Assembly (NCBI GenBank): GCA_031769625.1
Contig: JAUIMM010001030.1
Span: forward strand, 2,280,001 to 2,344,000
Direction: 5' to 3'
Length of the DNA: 64,000 nt
From: Taudactylus pleione
Taxonomy: Eukaryota > Chordata > Amphibia > Anura > Myobatrachidae
Within the stretch, counting starts at the first letter, position 1, and every line of letters begins with the position of its first letter. Below, piece by piece: positions 1 through 10,321 of this stretch. A program made the position numbers and the translations under genes. The notes beneath the pieces were generated by a model that saw nothing but the letters and a program-made list of their open reading frames with translations, had not been told where the DNA came from and did no database searches.

Positions 1-89
1 CCGTTCGGTTTTAAAAACCGAATCTTATTGGCTATCCAAACCTTGTGATAGCTGATAGCCAATAAGATTCGGTTTTTAAATTCGAACGG
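1..89. repeat. Near-perfect hairpin at window start
   Basis: Arms at 1-36 and 54-89 are reverse complements at about 34 of 36 positions, separated by a 17-bp loop. No ORF is present. It may be a small palindromic element or one end of a larger one cut by the window edge. Confidence 0.7.
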
Positions 90-489
90 AACCGAGTAGA
101 ACCGAACCCGCTCACCAATAATTTATAGTAAAATAACCATGAATGCTTCTGATTCAAAATGTTTCCTAAAGTGTTGTAATTAAGTTTTAGAGTATTCCAC
201 ACAATTTGTCAATGTATAATATTTCTGCAGTAGAATTAAGATCAGACAATTTTGAGTAATAAGCACAACCGAGGAATATTGTATGCTTCTATTGTTGAAG
301 CTAATTATAGAAATTAATGTGCAGCTATTGCAGTAATCATACTCCTAACACAACTTGAGGAATACGCTGATGCTTACAGTACATTGGAATTTTGACTGAT
401 GTCACATACAGTATTCTCCTCTGATTTTACACTATAGAAATTACAATCAAGTAAAATTTTAAGCATTATTAGTCAAGCTATAACATACA

Positions 490-493
<4 letters not shown>

Positions 494-536
<43 letters not shown>
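494..536. repeat. (TA)n microsatellite
   Basis: Uninterrupted TA dinucleotides. The surrounding 90-680 is AT-rich and shows no gene; a T homopolymer lies near 611-629. Confidence 0.95.
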
Positions 537-538
<2 letters not shown>

Positions 539-689
539 ATCATACCTTGGAACTACATATCCTTCATACTACATTGTCATTAACTATCATCTTCATTAAT
601 TATGTCAGTGATTTTTTTTTTTTTTTTTTAAACCTATCTATACTGACATTGAAGCCTACTATACTTCATTAAAATAGTACACTAGGGGG

Positions 690-837
690 CATATATACTA
701 AAGTGCGGGTTTTAAGAAGTGGAGTTGTTGCCCATAACAACCAATCAGATTCTAGCTATAATTTTCTAAAAGGTGCTAGATAAATTGTAAGTAGAATCTG
801 ATTTCCACTTCTAAAAACCCGCACTTTAGTAAATATG
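690..837. mobile_element. Short inverted-repeat element (MITE-like)
   Basis: Terminal inverted repeats of about 24 bp (catatatactaaagtgcggg at the left, its near complement ending at 837) enclose a centre with a CAACCAATCAGATTCTAG block. The same core occurs in the element at 62257-62486, so the two belong to one family. No coding capacity. Confidence 0.7.
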
Positions 838-1025
838 GGATGTAGTTATGAGACAGGCAGCCACGATGCCGCCGGTCTCAATACCGACAACTGAATCCCA
901 ACAAGGGACTTAACATAGACATCGAAATACTGATGCCTATCTTAATTCCGGTGCCGGAACGCTGAAGGACGCCAGCCCAAACGAGGTAAATCTGGGGCAT
1001 CATTAGCGTTAGCCGTGGGGCGGGA

Positions 1026-1260
1026 GGGTTAGGTTTAGGGAGTGTAGCAGGGTTAGGTTTTGGCGGGGAGGTTAGGATTAGGCACCCCTAGGGGGGACAG
1101 TTAGGGTTAGGCAACCCCGGGGGGAAGTTAGGGGTAGACAACTCCCCGGGAGGGTTAGGTTTTGGCTGCAGTAAAGGGGGTTAGGGTTAGACAACCACGG
1201 TGGGGAGGTTAGGGTTAGGCACCACTAAGGGAGGGTTAGGCTTAGGGGGGAGGGGTAGGG
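1026..1260 (+). repeat. Degenerate G-rich GGTTAGGG-like repeats
   Basis: About nine irregularly spaced blocks of the type ggttaggnttagg are separated by runs of C/G. They resemble vertebrate telomere repeats but are not in 6-bp register, so this reads as an expanded internal part of a short interspersed element. Similar blocks lie near 51990-52050. The flanks at 850-1010 and 1270-1495 show no gene. Confidence 0.6.
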
Positions 1261-1495
1261 ATAGGGTACTTACCTGCCCTGTCGGGATCTTCTCCCTTCG
1301 GGCTGCCAGCATCGGGATCTGAACAGGTGGCTATTCAGCTGCCAGGACTTCATACCTATTCCATTAAATATATCCCTAAGACTGAATAATAATGTCAATA
1401 GCAGTATAATACCTTTTTTTTAATCACTTCTTCTTTCCATACCTTTTCACATCTTTCTCAATTATAATGTTTTGCTGATGTTTATAGAAATATAC

Positions 1496-1648
1496 TTTCT
1501 ACTTCAGGGTCCATAGGGTATCCACAGGATACCTTAGGTATAGGTGTGACGTCAGTCGCTGGGCACCATAGAGTTAAGCTTTTCAGCCTCCCAGGATGCA
1601 CTAGGGTCCCCCTCCTATACCCCGCCCCCGAGCCAAGGCACCTCAGTT
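1496..1648 (+). repeat. DIRS element 1 left inverted terminal repeat
   Basis: Its reverse complement is found at 7247-7435, broken only by small differences and by a longer outer tip on the right. It includes a full CRE-like palindrome TGACGTCA at 1547-1554, also kept in the right copy at 7341-7348. The outermost 39 bp are complementary to 6991-7029. Confidence 0.9.
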
Positions 1649-2584
1649 TAGTTTGGTGCCCGGCCGGCGTCGGGTGCACCTGTCGGAGTGGGGGCTAGAA
1701 GAGCCCCTGAAGCTTTCTTCAGTGCAGCTGTGGCTGCACATCTGGATGTACAGCATGGACAGTCAGTCCTGACGTCCATGCTGTCTTCCCTACACCCCCG
1801 CCGGTACCAGAACGCCGGTACCGATCCGGGGATGCTGGTGAGCATCTGGGGTCACAGCTAGCGGTGACCCCAGATGTTCCGGACCATGGCCGGATCCAAG
1901 GGGGACAAAGGAAAGCAGCGGGGTCCCGCGGTGGGTCCCCGCTGGTCACATGGTCCTAAGTCCCCAGGCAGGGGGCTCCCTGGGGACTGGCTGCAGCGTG
2001 GAGCCAGGCGACCAACCTGCGCTTTCCACTACCCCCTGGGACAGCGGACCGCAGCAGAGCGGTAGCGCTGCGGCGTCCCAGGGGTTAAATGCATGCCAGG
2101 GGAGCGCGCCTTCCCTGTCTCACAGCCGGAGCCTCCCCCGCTGCACACAGCCCTCTCTGCATGCTGCCGACTGGTCCTGTGGCAGCGCTCCTCCCCCAGG
2201 CCAGCCTCCTCTCTGCTCCTCGGCGGCCATCTTCTCCAGAACGCATGGTGAACGCTGCTGGAAGCGCTGGACGTAAGCATCGTGGTCTGGGTCCCCCCGC
2301 ATACCTCTCCTCCGCTGTGGCTCAGGTCTGTGTATGCAGCGCTGTGTCCTACCAGGCCCTGTGTCTGTGTAGTTGAGTGATCAGCGCTGTTAGTGCAGGA
2401 ATTGTTATTTCTCTGCATTGTATGTGACTGTGCTAGCGCTGCCTGTAACTTTTCTTCTCTAAACTGTCAGCTTTATTACTGTCCCTGTTCTTTCTGCTAA
2501 AGCCCTGGCGGTGCGGTGCTGCAGGGTGGTCTCTCGCCTATTTAATACTTAATTGGTGAGAGAGGTCACATACGTGGTGCCATC

Positions 2585-4044
2585 ATGTCTGAAAGTGATT
2601 TTCCCCTCCGGCTACAGTGTACCACGTGCAAAGTACCGTTAGCGGAGGGGGAGGGTAGCGCGGAGGGCCTTTGCCGGCAGTGTTTGTCCATGGCGCGGCC
2701 TATTACGGTTACAGCACCGGTACAGGAGCCGCCCTGGGCTTGTTTCCCTCAGGCGTTAACAGCTTTAGTGGGCCAGTTAGCTCCGCAGCCCGCGTTGACT
2801 CCGATGGGTTTGTCCCAGCAGTCTGTGGTGTCGTCACCCATGCAGGGGTTCCCACGACAATTGGTGGTACCCCACAGTCTCCCTATTTCCCTGCTCCCGG
2901 GTTCTCAGGAGCCAGCGTGGGTTAACTCCCTGACGAGTTCTGTACAGCACTTGTCGGATGTGTTGCAAGGGGAGTCTGTGATGCGGCCTCATAAAAGGCC
3001 GGTGGCGTCTCTGTCCGCTCCTTATGAGGATGACGAAGGGACGTCTGATGATGGGGAGATTCTGGATCCTTACGATCAGGAACCTCTCCATACTAAGGAC
3101 GCTGATGCTAAGTCCAAAGTATATATTCCTGGACTTATTCGGGCGGTCCGCACAGCCTTGGTGATTGAGGACGAAGTTCCCCCAGCGGCTAAATCTAAGT
3201 ATGCCTTTTTCAAAGATGTGAAGGGCGATGCCACAGTCTTTCCTCTTTCGGGTCAGTTGGTGGACCATTTAGAGGAGGCGTGGAAACAGCCTGGCAAGCG
3301 ATACCAGCCGCAGAGACGCCTGGCGGTGGCTTATCCGTTCGCGGATAATTATTTTGCTAAGTGGGAATCCCCTCCACAGGTGGATTCTCACGTGACCCGT
3401 CTTGTCCGTAGTGCCACATTGCCAATGCCATCCATGTCCTCCCTTAAGGATGCTACGGACCGCAAGGTAGAAATCTGCCTGAAGTCCGCTTATTCCCTTG
3501 CAGGGGGGGCAGCACGGCCGGCTATGGCCATTTGCTGGGTTGCCAGAGCGATGGACGCTGGGCGGATTCATTAGAGGCTTCTTTTGAATCCGACTGTCCG
3601 GCCGAACAGGCGGAGTTGATTGGCAATCTCCGTGATTCGGCCACCTACATCAACGAGGCGGCTCTAGACATTAGTACTCTGGTGTCTAGAATTTCTTCAG
3701 CAGCGGTAGCTGCTCGTCGCACCTTGTGGCTGCGATCCTGGAAGGCGGACGCAGATTCCAAGAAAGGTCTGGAAGCGTTGCCCGGTACCGGAGAAGTTCT
3801 CTTCGGTCCGGATCTGGATAAGATTGTGGCCACGCTGGCGGCAGCCAAATCTGCTTGTCTCCCGTCGGCCGCTGCTCCTTCTGGTTCTGGACCATCGTCC
3901 TTTCGGTCATCTAGGGCCCAGGGCAGGCCAAAACCACAGTTGTTTCCTCGACAGGCTGGCCCTAAGAAATCGGTCAAGCCCCGGAAGCAGGCATGGAGTA
4001 CCAGACGTCCGGCCCCCAAGCCAGATGACAAGCCTGCGGCCTGA
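2585..4044 (+). pseudogene. DIRS Gag-like ORF1, split by a one-base frameshift
   Basis: Frame 2 runs from the ATG at 2585 to a stop at 3574 (329 codons), and homologous reading continues in frame 1 to the stop at 4044. Comparison with element 2, where the junction reads through as ...ATERWADSLEAS, places a single-base deletion near 3556. The N-terminal 40 residues hold two CxxC pairs (CTTC, CRQC) that could bind a metal. The middle is Pro/Gln-rich then acidic (DDEGTSDDGE), and the C-terminus is Lys/Arg-rich, suggesting nucleic-acid binding. Function as a structural protein is inferred from position; DIRS Gag proteins are weakly conserved. The 3' end overlaps the RT frame by about 220 bases. 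Confidence 0.8.
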
Positions 4045-5950
4045 CGGTCTGGGCCTCCCTTTGGGGGATCCCAGGGTGGGAGGCCGCCTGCTACAGTTCG
4101 CCCAGTGTTGGTCGACCACTACGACAGACACTTGGGTTCTGGAGGTGGTTTCCCACGGATACGCCCTCTCCTTCCGGCACAGATCCCCGGCTCGCTTCTT
4201 CACCACGGGTCTACCATCAGACCGGAACAAGGCTACGGAGCTGCGGAAGGTATTGCACACTATGCTCCAGGCTGGAGTTATAGTGCCTGTTCCATTCTCC
4301 CAGAGGGGCCAGGGTTTCTATTCAAATCTATTTTTGGTACAGAAACCCAATGGGTCATATCGTCCGATTCTCAACCTCAAAGCACTCAACAAGTCTTTGC
4401 GGGTCCCGAAGTTTCGGATGGAGACCCTACGGTCCATCATTCTGGCGCTGGAACCTGGGGACTACATGGTGTCATTGGACATACAGGACGCTTACCTGCA
4501 TGTCCCTATTCTTTTGCGCCATCAACAGTTCCTCAGGTTTGCAATCCGCAGCGACCACTCCCAGTTTCGGGCGTTACCTTTTGGCCTGGCAACAGCACCA
4601 CGTGTTTTCACCAAGGTGATGGCGGTCATGGCGGCTTCTCTGCGGCTGCAGGGAGTCCGCATGTTGCCGTATTTGGACGACCTGTTATTGGTGGCAGGAT
4701 CTCCAGAGCTCCTGTTACGCCACTTGGACCTGACCATTGCACTGCTGCAATGGCACGGCTGGCTAATCAACTGGCAGAAGTCCACTCTAATCCCGTCTCG
4801 GAGGATTCTGCATCTTGGAGCCTTATTGGACTCAGGACAGCAAAGGATCTTCGTGACGGAGGACAAGATCTCTGCTTTACAGTCAAGGGTGCGCAGTTGC
4901 CTGCACAGCCGCCGGGTGTCCTTACACTCGGCGATGAGGTTACTGGGCTCCATGGTGTCGGTGTTCGACATGGTGGAATACGCCCAGTTTCACTCCAGAC
5001 CTCTGCAGCACCTGATCCTGTCCAAGTGGAATGGGCTGCCTCAGTCTCTGAAGTCCCAGACGATTGTGCTCACCCCGGAGGTTCGCCTGTCCCTTGCGTG
5101 GTGGTTACAGACGATCCACCTCAACAAGGGACGTCTGTTCTGGGTTCCAAATTGGGTCCTGTTGACAACGGACGCCAGTCTTCGGGGCTGGGGAGCAGTT
5201 TCGGGTCCACACTTGTTCCAGGGCAGGTGGACGCCGACAGAAGCGGAGCTTCCAATAAATATCTTGGAACTCCGTGCGGTCTTCAATGCTCTCCAGCAGG
5301 CACAGCGGTTTCTCCAGGGTCGCCCGGTGCAGGTCCAGTCGGACAACGCTACCACCGTGGCCTACATAAACAGGCAAGGAGGAACTCGCAGTCGGGCGGC
5401 TCTCGTAGAGGTCTCTCGGATCCTGGTTTGGGCGGAGCGCAATCTTCCGGCCATATCAGCGGTCTTCATCCCGGGAGTGCTCAATTGGGAGGCGGACTTT
5501 CTAAGTCGCCAAGACGTTCATCCGGGGGAATGGTCCCTGCACCCGGACGTTTTTCAACTACTGGTGGACAGGTGGGGTCTTCCAGAAATCGACCTCATGG
5601 CGTCCCGGCACAACAACAAGTTGCCGGTGTACGGGTCTCGCACAAGAGACGAAGGGGCGTCTCTGGTGGATGCTCTGTCCGTCCGGTGGATGTTCCGGTT
5701 CGCATACCTGTTCCCTCCGGTCTCCCTTCTTCCACGGGTAATCCGGAAATTCAAACAGGAAGGAGGGACGCTCCTGTTGATAGCTCCCGCGTGGCCCAGA
5801 CGGCACTGGTTCTCAGACCTTCAGGGTCTGTCCGTGGACAGTCCTCTGCGGTTGCCGCTACGACCGGACCTTCTGTCTCAGGGTCCTTGCCTTCACCCGG
5901 ACATGACCCGGCTGTCTTTGACGGCGTGGCTGTTGAGACGGCCATGCTGA
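3824..5950 (+). CDS. DIRS reverse transcriptase / RNase H with C-terminal methyltransferase-like region
   Basis: Uninterrupted 708-codon ORF. RT motifs are clear: LDIQDAYLHVPI, the LPFGLATAP block, and the catalytic box YLDD at about residues 283-286. RNase H follows with TDASLRGWG (Asp near residue 450), NILELRAV and QSDNATTVAY (Asp near 507). The last 150 residues (IDLMASRHNN ... LIAPAWPRRHWF) match the region that in DIRS elements is often called DAM-methylase-like. The first ATG lies inside the Gag overlap. RT similarity starts only near 4020, so the true start, or a frameshift/reinitiation mechanism, is uncertain. The ORF ends 7 bases into the recombinase ORF. The enzyme would copy element RNA into the DNA circle precursor. 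Confidence 0.93.
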   Translation: MWPRWRQPNLLVSRRPLLLLVLDHRPFGHLGPRAGQNHSCFLDRLALRNRSSPGSRHGVPDVRPPSQMTSLRPDGLGLPLGDPRVGGRLLQFAQCWSTTTTDTWVLEVVSHGYALSFRHRSPARFFTTGLPSDRNKATELRKVLHTMLQAGVIVPVPFSQRGQGFYSNLFLVQKPNGSYRPILNLKALNKSLRVPKFRMETLRSIILALEPGDYMVSLDIQDAYLHVPILLRHQQFLRFAIRSDHSQFRALPFGLATAPRVFTKVMAVMAASLRLQGVRMLPYLDDLLLVAGSPELLLRHLDLTIALLQWHGWLINWQKSTLIPSRRILHLGALLDSGQQRIFVTEDKISALQSRVRSCLHSRRVSLHSAMRLLGSMVSVFDMVEYAQFHSRPLQHLILSKWNGLPQSLKSQTIVLTPEVRLSLAWWLQTIHLNKGRLFWVPNWVLLTTDASLRGWGAVSGPHLFQGRWTPTEAELPINILELRAVFNALQQAQRFLQGRPVQVQSDNATTVAYINRQGGTRSRAALVEVSRILVWAERNLPAISAVFIPGVLNWEADFLSRQDVHPGEWSLHPDVFQLLVDRWGLPEIDLMASRHNNKLPVYGSRTRDEGASLVDALSVRWMFRFAYLFPPVSLLPRVIRKFKQEGGTLLLIAPAWPRRHWFSDLQGLSVDSPLRLPLRPDLLSQGPCLHPDMTRLSLTAWLLRRPC

Positions 5951-6966
5951 GGTCCCGGGGGTTTTCCAGCTCTGTGGTGCGTACCATGTTACGAGCTCGG
6001 AAACCGTCTTCCGCGAGGATATACCATCGCGTGTGGCATACGTTCTTCCAGTGGTGTCGACCGAGAGGTTATGCACCGCGGGAGTTTCGTCTGTCTCGGA
6101 TTCTCGCCTTCCTGCAAGCGGGACTAGATCATGGGCTTCGCCTTGCTTCTTTGAAGGTACAGGTTTCGGCCCTATCTGTCTGGTTTCACCGTAGGATTGC
6201 TACAATCCCGGATGTGCGCACCTTTATGCAGGGTGTTCTCCGCATTCAGCCGCCCTTTGTTCCACCTGTGGCGCCTTGGGATTTGGCTGTGGTCCTGAGG
6301 GCTCTCCAAGGACCGCCGTTTGAACCACTGGGCTCAGTGGATCTTAAATGGCTAACAGCTAAGACTGTTTTCCTTCTGGCCATTGCTTCGGCCAGACGTG
6401 TTTCTGAGTTAGGGGCTCTTTCTTGTAGACCCCCTTTCTTGGTTTTTCATGGGAACAGGGCAGTGCTCCGCACTCGGCCCGAGTTTCTTCCCAAAATTGT
6501 TTCCCAGTTTCATGTTAACGAGGAAATAGTTGTTCCGGCCTTTAACTCACCGGGTCTTTCCGTGGGTGAGGCCTCTTTGGATGTTGTGCGGGCCTTAAGG
6601 ACTTATGTTGACCGCACTTCTTCGTTTAGGAAGTCGGACGCTTTGTTTGTCCTCTATGGCTTCCGTAAAAAGGGTTGGCCTGCTTCAAAGCAAACTTTGG
6701 CAGCCTGGATCCGTATGGCTATTTCTGAAGCTTATCTTCATGAAGGCCTACCGGTCCCACCTTCTCTGAAGGCTCATTCCACTAGGTCTGTGGGTCCTTC
6801 GTGGGCAGCTCGACGTGGTGCCTCGGCAGTTCAGATCTGCAAGGCTGCTACGTGGTCCTCTGTCCATACCTTCGTGAGGTATTACAGGTTTGACACCTTC
6901 GCCTCTCAGGATGCTTCCTTCGGGCGGCGGATTCTCCTATCTGCACAGGAGCGTCCCCACCCTTAA
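5944..6966 (+). CDS. DIRS tyrosine recombinase (YR)
   Basis: An ORF of 340 codons from the ATG at 5944. The same frame is open back to 4105, but that part is antiphase to RT and has no recombinase similarity, so the start at 5944 is preferred. All catalytic residues of the lambda-integrase-type fold are visible: Arg in SARRVSEL (about residue 152), His and Arg in HSTRS (278 and 281), and the nucleophile Tyr in FVRYYRFD (313 or 314). It would insert the circular double-stranded cDNA by site-specific-type strand exchange. The ORF overlaps the RT stop by 7 bases. The stop at 6964-6966 lies 24 bases before the internal complementary region. No inactivating change was seen. Confidence 0.93.
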   Translation: MLRSRGFSSSVVRTMLRARKPSSARIYHRVWHTFFQWCRPRGYAPREFRLSRILAFLQAGLDHGLRLASLKVQVSALSVWFHRRIATIPDVRTFMQGVLRIQPPFVPPVAPWDLAVVLRALQGPPFEPLGSVDLKWLTAKTVFLLAIASARRVSELGALSCRPPFLVFHGNRAVLRTRPEFLPKIVSQFHVNEEIVVPAFNSPGLSVGEASLDVVRALRTYVDRTSSFRKSDALFVLYGFRKKGWPASKQTLAAWIRMAISEAYLHEGLPVPPSLKAHSTRSVGPSWAARRGASAVQICKAATWSSVHTFVRYYRFDTFASQDASFGRRILLSAQERPHP

Positions 6967-6990
6967 AGGATACTGCTTTGGGACATCCCC

Positions 6991-7098
6991 AAGGTATCCT
7001 GTGGATACCCTATGGACCCTGAAGTAGAAAATATGAGATATGGTAAGAACTTACCCTTGTTATCTCTATTTCTACGAAGTCCATAGGGTTCCACAGGA
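6991..7098 (+). repeat. DIRS element 1 internal complementary region
   Basis: Positions 6991-7029 are the reverse complement of the left tip (1496-1534), and 7030-7098 are the reverse complement of the right tip (7368-7435), joined with a shared TTT/AAA. In DIRS elements this region templates end joining when the circle is made. A palindrome GGTAAGAACTTACC sits inside. Confidence 0.92.
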
Positions 7099-7246
7099 CT
7101 CCCGCCCTGTCGCACCTGTGCTGCAGATGGGCTTTGCTCTGGTCACCGGTTTTCCGTCTCCCTCTGGTGAGAATGTGATTCTTGTATGTGTCCAGATCTT
7201 TTTTCTCTCTCTTCCTTCTCCTCCTCCGGCCTATGGCTTGATAACT

Positions 7247-7435
7247 AACTGAGGTGCCTTGGCTCGGGGGCGGGGTATAGGAGGGGGACTCTAGTGCATC
7301 CTGGGAGGCTGAAAAGCTTAACTCTATGGTGCCCAGCGACTGACGTCACACCTATACCCAAGGTATCCTGTGGAACCCTATGGACTTCGTAGAAATAGAG
7401 ATAACAAGGGTAAGTTCTTACCATATCTCATATTT
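7247..7435 (-). repeat. DIRS element 1 right inverted terminal repeat
   Basis: Reverse complement of 1496-1648, with an extra outer part (7368-7435) that pairs with the internal complementary region instead of with the left repeat. Confidence 0.9.
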
Positions 7436-7538
7436 TTAAATACATATCAATAAAAGTTACACTTTAAGATTTAATACAGTTTGTACACCACAGAAGAGAG
7501 CACCTTCTCTTTCTTTGCTCTATTCGACCTGTGAGAGA

Positions 7539-8139
7539 GGACCTCATTCAGAGTCGGTCGTTGCGGCCGCTCGGTCATAAGGTAAAAGGGGCCGGATATG
7601 CAAATGAAGCGCTCGCAAGTTGCGTCGTTAAGATGGGATCGTTAGCTGGACGAGCGAAGGGAGGATGTGGCCGTAAGACTAAAAATACGCCCCCTTCTCG
7701 TTCGCATTACACGTCATCTCCGGGCATATATGGATTAATCGAGACCATTGGGAACCATCGGAGCTGTTCGTAGTGCTTAAGGTTAACCATACCCTCTCTT
7801 AAGCACTACGATCAAGTCAGTGTAAAAACCTCCCATGTCACATGTGCCATGACAATAGTTAGTTAATTATGCACTCCCATAAAACGCCGTTTGCATAGTC
7901 AGGCACGCCTGCGTTCGGATCTCCACTCCCCCGTTCACAAGCACCTTCCCCTGTTACCACCCACAAACGCCTCATCCTGTCACTCAAACTAACAACCTGG
8001 CTGTGTTCAAGGAGAGAGCAATTTCTGATCGTAATAGCTAGTTTGCGCACATGCATTGCAAATTTTACGCATGCGCGGTTTAGCGAACATCGGTGGTGTA
8101 CGACCGAGCGGCCGCAACGACCGACCCTGAATGAGGTCC
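7539..8139. mobile_element. Inverted-repeat element, 3-bp duplication AGA
   Basis: Terminal repeats of about 40 bp beginning ggacctcattcag(a/g)gtc, identical at nearly all positions, flanked by AGA (7536-7538 and 8140-8142). The interior (a block like gcataattaat and cggagtggagatccgaa in reverse) is homologous in opposite orientation to the element at 48885-49483. Non-coding; PIF/Harbinger-like by duplication length only. Confidence 0.8.
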
Positions 8140-8761
8140 AGAATCCCTGCATTCAGTTTGTGAATGAACTTTGGAACCATAAAATTACTAAAATCTAACA
8201 CATTCTGAGAAGTACCAAGTTGCTTTGCATATGTTTAATAATTATGAATAAGAGACAAGTCTTGTCCATCACTAATTGATAGGAGAACTTTGATTACCAG
8301 ATTATTAGTGAGAAGTGATGAAACAATTTGAACACCCACAAAGCAATGCAATGAGGACATTTGAAATTCTAGTATTGGTATGTTTTGTTTGTCATGAAAT
8401 GGTAGAATGTCCTTAACTTAACATCAAATGTTCTACAGAAACATTAGTCTGGGTGATACTGATAGTAAAACAGGTGGGTAACTGGATTAAAGAATCTTTT
8501 GGTAAATAATGCTAATATATATTACAATAAATCTTATTTACATTTTAAAGGCATGAAAAAGACCTTAAAGTAAAGTGCAAGCAGGTATTTAGGGATTATT
8601 TTAATAAAGTTTCAAAATATTGGACTCTTTCATGCAGAACCCAATGCAAGTATAGTACAAAAACTTACTTTAGACTTAAAAATAATACATTTGATATCAT
8701 CTAATATACAATCCAAATTCACTATAATCTGCATTGTACATGTGTGATTAATTGATGTGTA
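8140..8761. other. AT-rich DNA, no feature recognised
   Basis: No ORF with similarity, no clear repeat boundary and no RNA gene seen. Confidence 0.5.
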
Positions 8762-9512
8762 TAGGGTCACCATCAGGGGGGGACAGTTGGGACTCTAGTC
8801 CCGGGCCCGGACACTCAGAGAGGGGGGTCAGCTGGCTGTTCCAACCACCCACCGTGCAACAACTAGATGTGGTGGCCCGTCCACTCCTTCCGCTCTCCCA
8901 CCCGCTCGCAGTGCTAGCTACTACCACCCCCTTGTGCAATGCAGTCATTGCAGTGAAAGGGGGGCCGCTGTTACTGCCGCAGCCCGGCGGTCATGCAATA
9001 AAGTGTTTTTTTTGGCAGTCGGCGCGTGCGTGACGTTATGAGACTGAACGGGAGAGGAGCCGCAGCTGCAGCGTGTTGGTTAGAAGAGAAAAAAGGCAAG
9101 TGTCATGCGGGGGCTGGCTGACAAAGGCAAAGGGCTGGCTGGCAAAGGCAAAAGGGGGGCTGGCTGGCAAAGACAGAAGGGGGCTGGCAGGCGGAGACAG
9201 AAGGGTGCGGAGACAGAAGGGGGCTGACTGGCAGAAACAGAAGGGGGGCTGGCAGGCAGAGACAGAAGAGAGGCTGGCAGGCGGAAACAGAAGTGGGCTG
9301 GCAAGCGGAGACAGAAGGTGGGTTGGCAGGTGGAGACAGCAGGTGTCTGGCAGGCGGAGTCAGAAGGGGGCCGGCAGGCGGAGACAGAATGGGTACTGGC
9401 TGGTACTAGGGAGACACTGCAGTGCTAGAGTTCCAGACACACCGGGGAGGGGGAGTGGGGGCCCTGCCTGTTTTGTCAGTCCCGAGCCCCACAATTTCTG
9501 AAGGCAGCCCTG
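8762..9512. mobile_element. Non-autonomous hAT-like element with 8-bp target duplication
   Basis: Flanked by perfect direct repeats GATGTGTA (8754-8761 and 9513-9520). Ends are tagggtcaccatcag at the left and, in reverse, cagggctgccttcag at the right. It contains a gcaataaagtgttttttt block like those in the elements at 28114 and 32727, so the three may be related. It has no transposase; the open frames reflect the internal minisatellite. Confidence 0.75.
9105..9395. repeat. Minisatellite, about 24-28 bp unit
   Basis: Ten or more imperfect copies of a unit like gggctggcaggcggagacag. The repeat stays open in several frames and creates spurious ORFs on both strands. Confidence 0.85.
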
Positions 9513-10321
9513 GATGTGTATATTATGATTGTATGAATTAAATTATGATCACTTGTATCACTCAGGAGAGGGCCATATCTATAAAGCAGGGTGCAAAGAC
9601 AATTTTCAGTTCTTGAACCATTACACTGAGGTGTGATACAAGGAAAGGGGCATAAGCAACAGAAGGTGAAAATGACCAGCTGGCATTGGAAGGTAGACAG
9701 GTAAGCAGCGACAACTGGACTAAACACCAGGTCAGACATTGTAAACTTTTGAGGAGCTACTTGAGAGAACTTTATAACGTCAGTTATTACTGTTTTTTGA
9801 AACTTTGAGCATTTTAACCATTACTTTTTGCTGCTGTAGTTTTGTACAGCTTTTATATGCAGAAATGTCTCCAACTGTGTCAGCAATCAAGATAATTCCA
9901 GTCATCGATGCAGAGAAAATATTTGCATTAGTTATCCTACTAAGCTATTTGTGACAGTAGCATAATAGATTAGTATAATAAATTACACCATTCAACAATA
10001 TTTGTTTAAAAGCATTATGTTTAATTCATGTTACTAAAGTAAATGCTGTATCCATTATGTCAGTTGTGTTGCCTTATTAATATATTGGCAAAAACATTTT
10101 TGAAGGCTGTAAATCACTTCCTAGTCAGATCTCTTTCCTGCCTCCACGATTTTCCCCATGCAGCTCTCCATTTATGGAGGTTCCCATTCCATTTGACCAG
10201 ACTCCCAAGCGTCAATCTTATAGGTGCTGTCTCAAAACCCCCCACATAACTATAGTCTATCTCAGTGTTTCCCAGCCCGTCATCAGGGCACCCTAACAGT
10301 GCATGTTTTCACATAGACTCA
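9513..10321. other. AT-rich DNA, no gene seen
   Basis: Nothing with coding character. A hAT-like end fragment (cagtgtttcccagcccgtc) lies near 10263. Confidence 0.5.

Larger units (their letters stand above)
1496..7435 (+). mobile_element. DIRS-type tyrosine recombinase retrotransposon, near-complete (element 1)
   Basis: The element has the full DIRS layout: inverted terminal repeats (1496-1648 and 7247-7435), a Gag-like ORF, an RT/RNase H ORF, a tyrosine recombinase ORF, and an internal complementary region (6991-7098). The internal region carries reverse complements of both outer ends side by side. There is no integrase, no aspartic protease and no obvious target duplication, as expected for recombinase-mediated insertion of a circular intermediate. 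Only one frameshift (in Gag) was found in the main genes, so the insertion looks young. Order and architecture match known vertebrate DIRS1-like elements. Confidence 0.95.

Noticed and set aside
1010..1265. True interstitial telomere sequence
   Set aside because: Units are not in (TTAGGG)n register and are interrupted by C/G runs of variable length.
4105..5943. Long open frame upstream of the recombinase start
   Set aside because: It overlaps the RT/RNase H gene in another frame, has low-complexity Gly/Ser/Pro composition, and shows no recombinase similarity until about 5944.
9073..9501. 142-codon Gly/Lys/Arg-rich ORF
   Set aside because: Product of the minisatellite at 9105-9395; both strands are open because the unit lacks stops.
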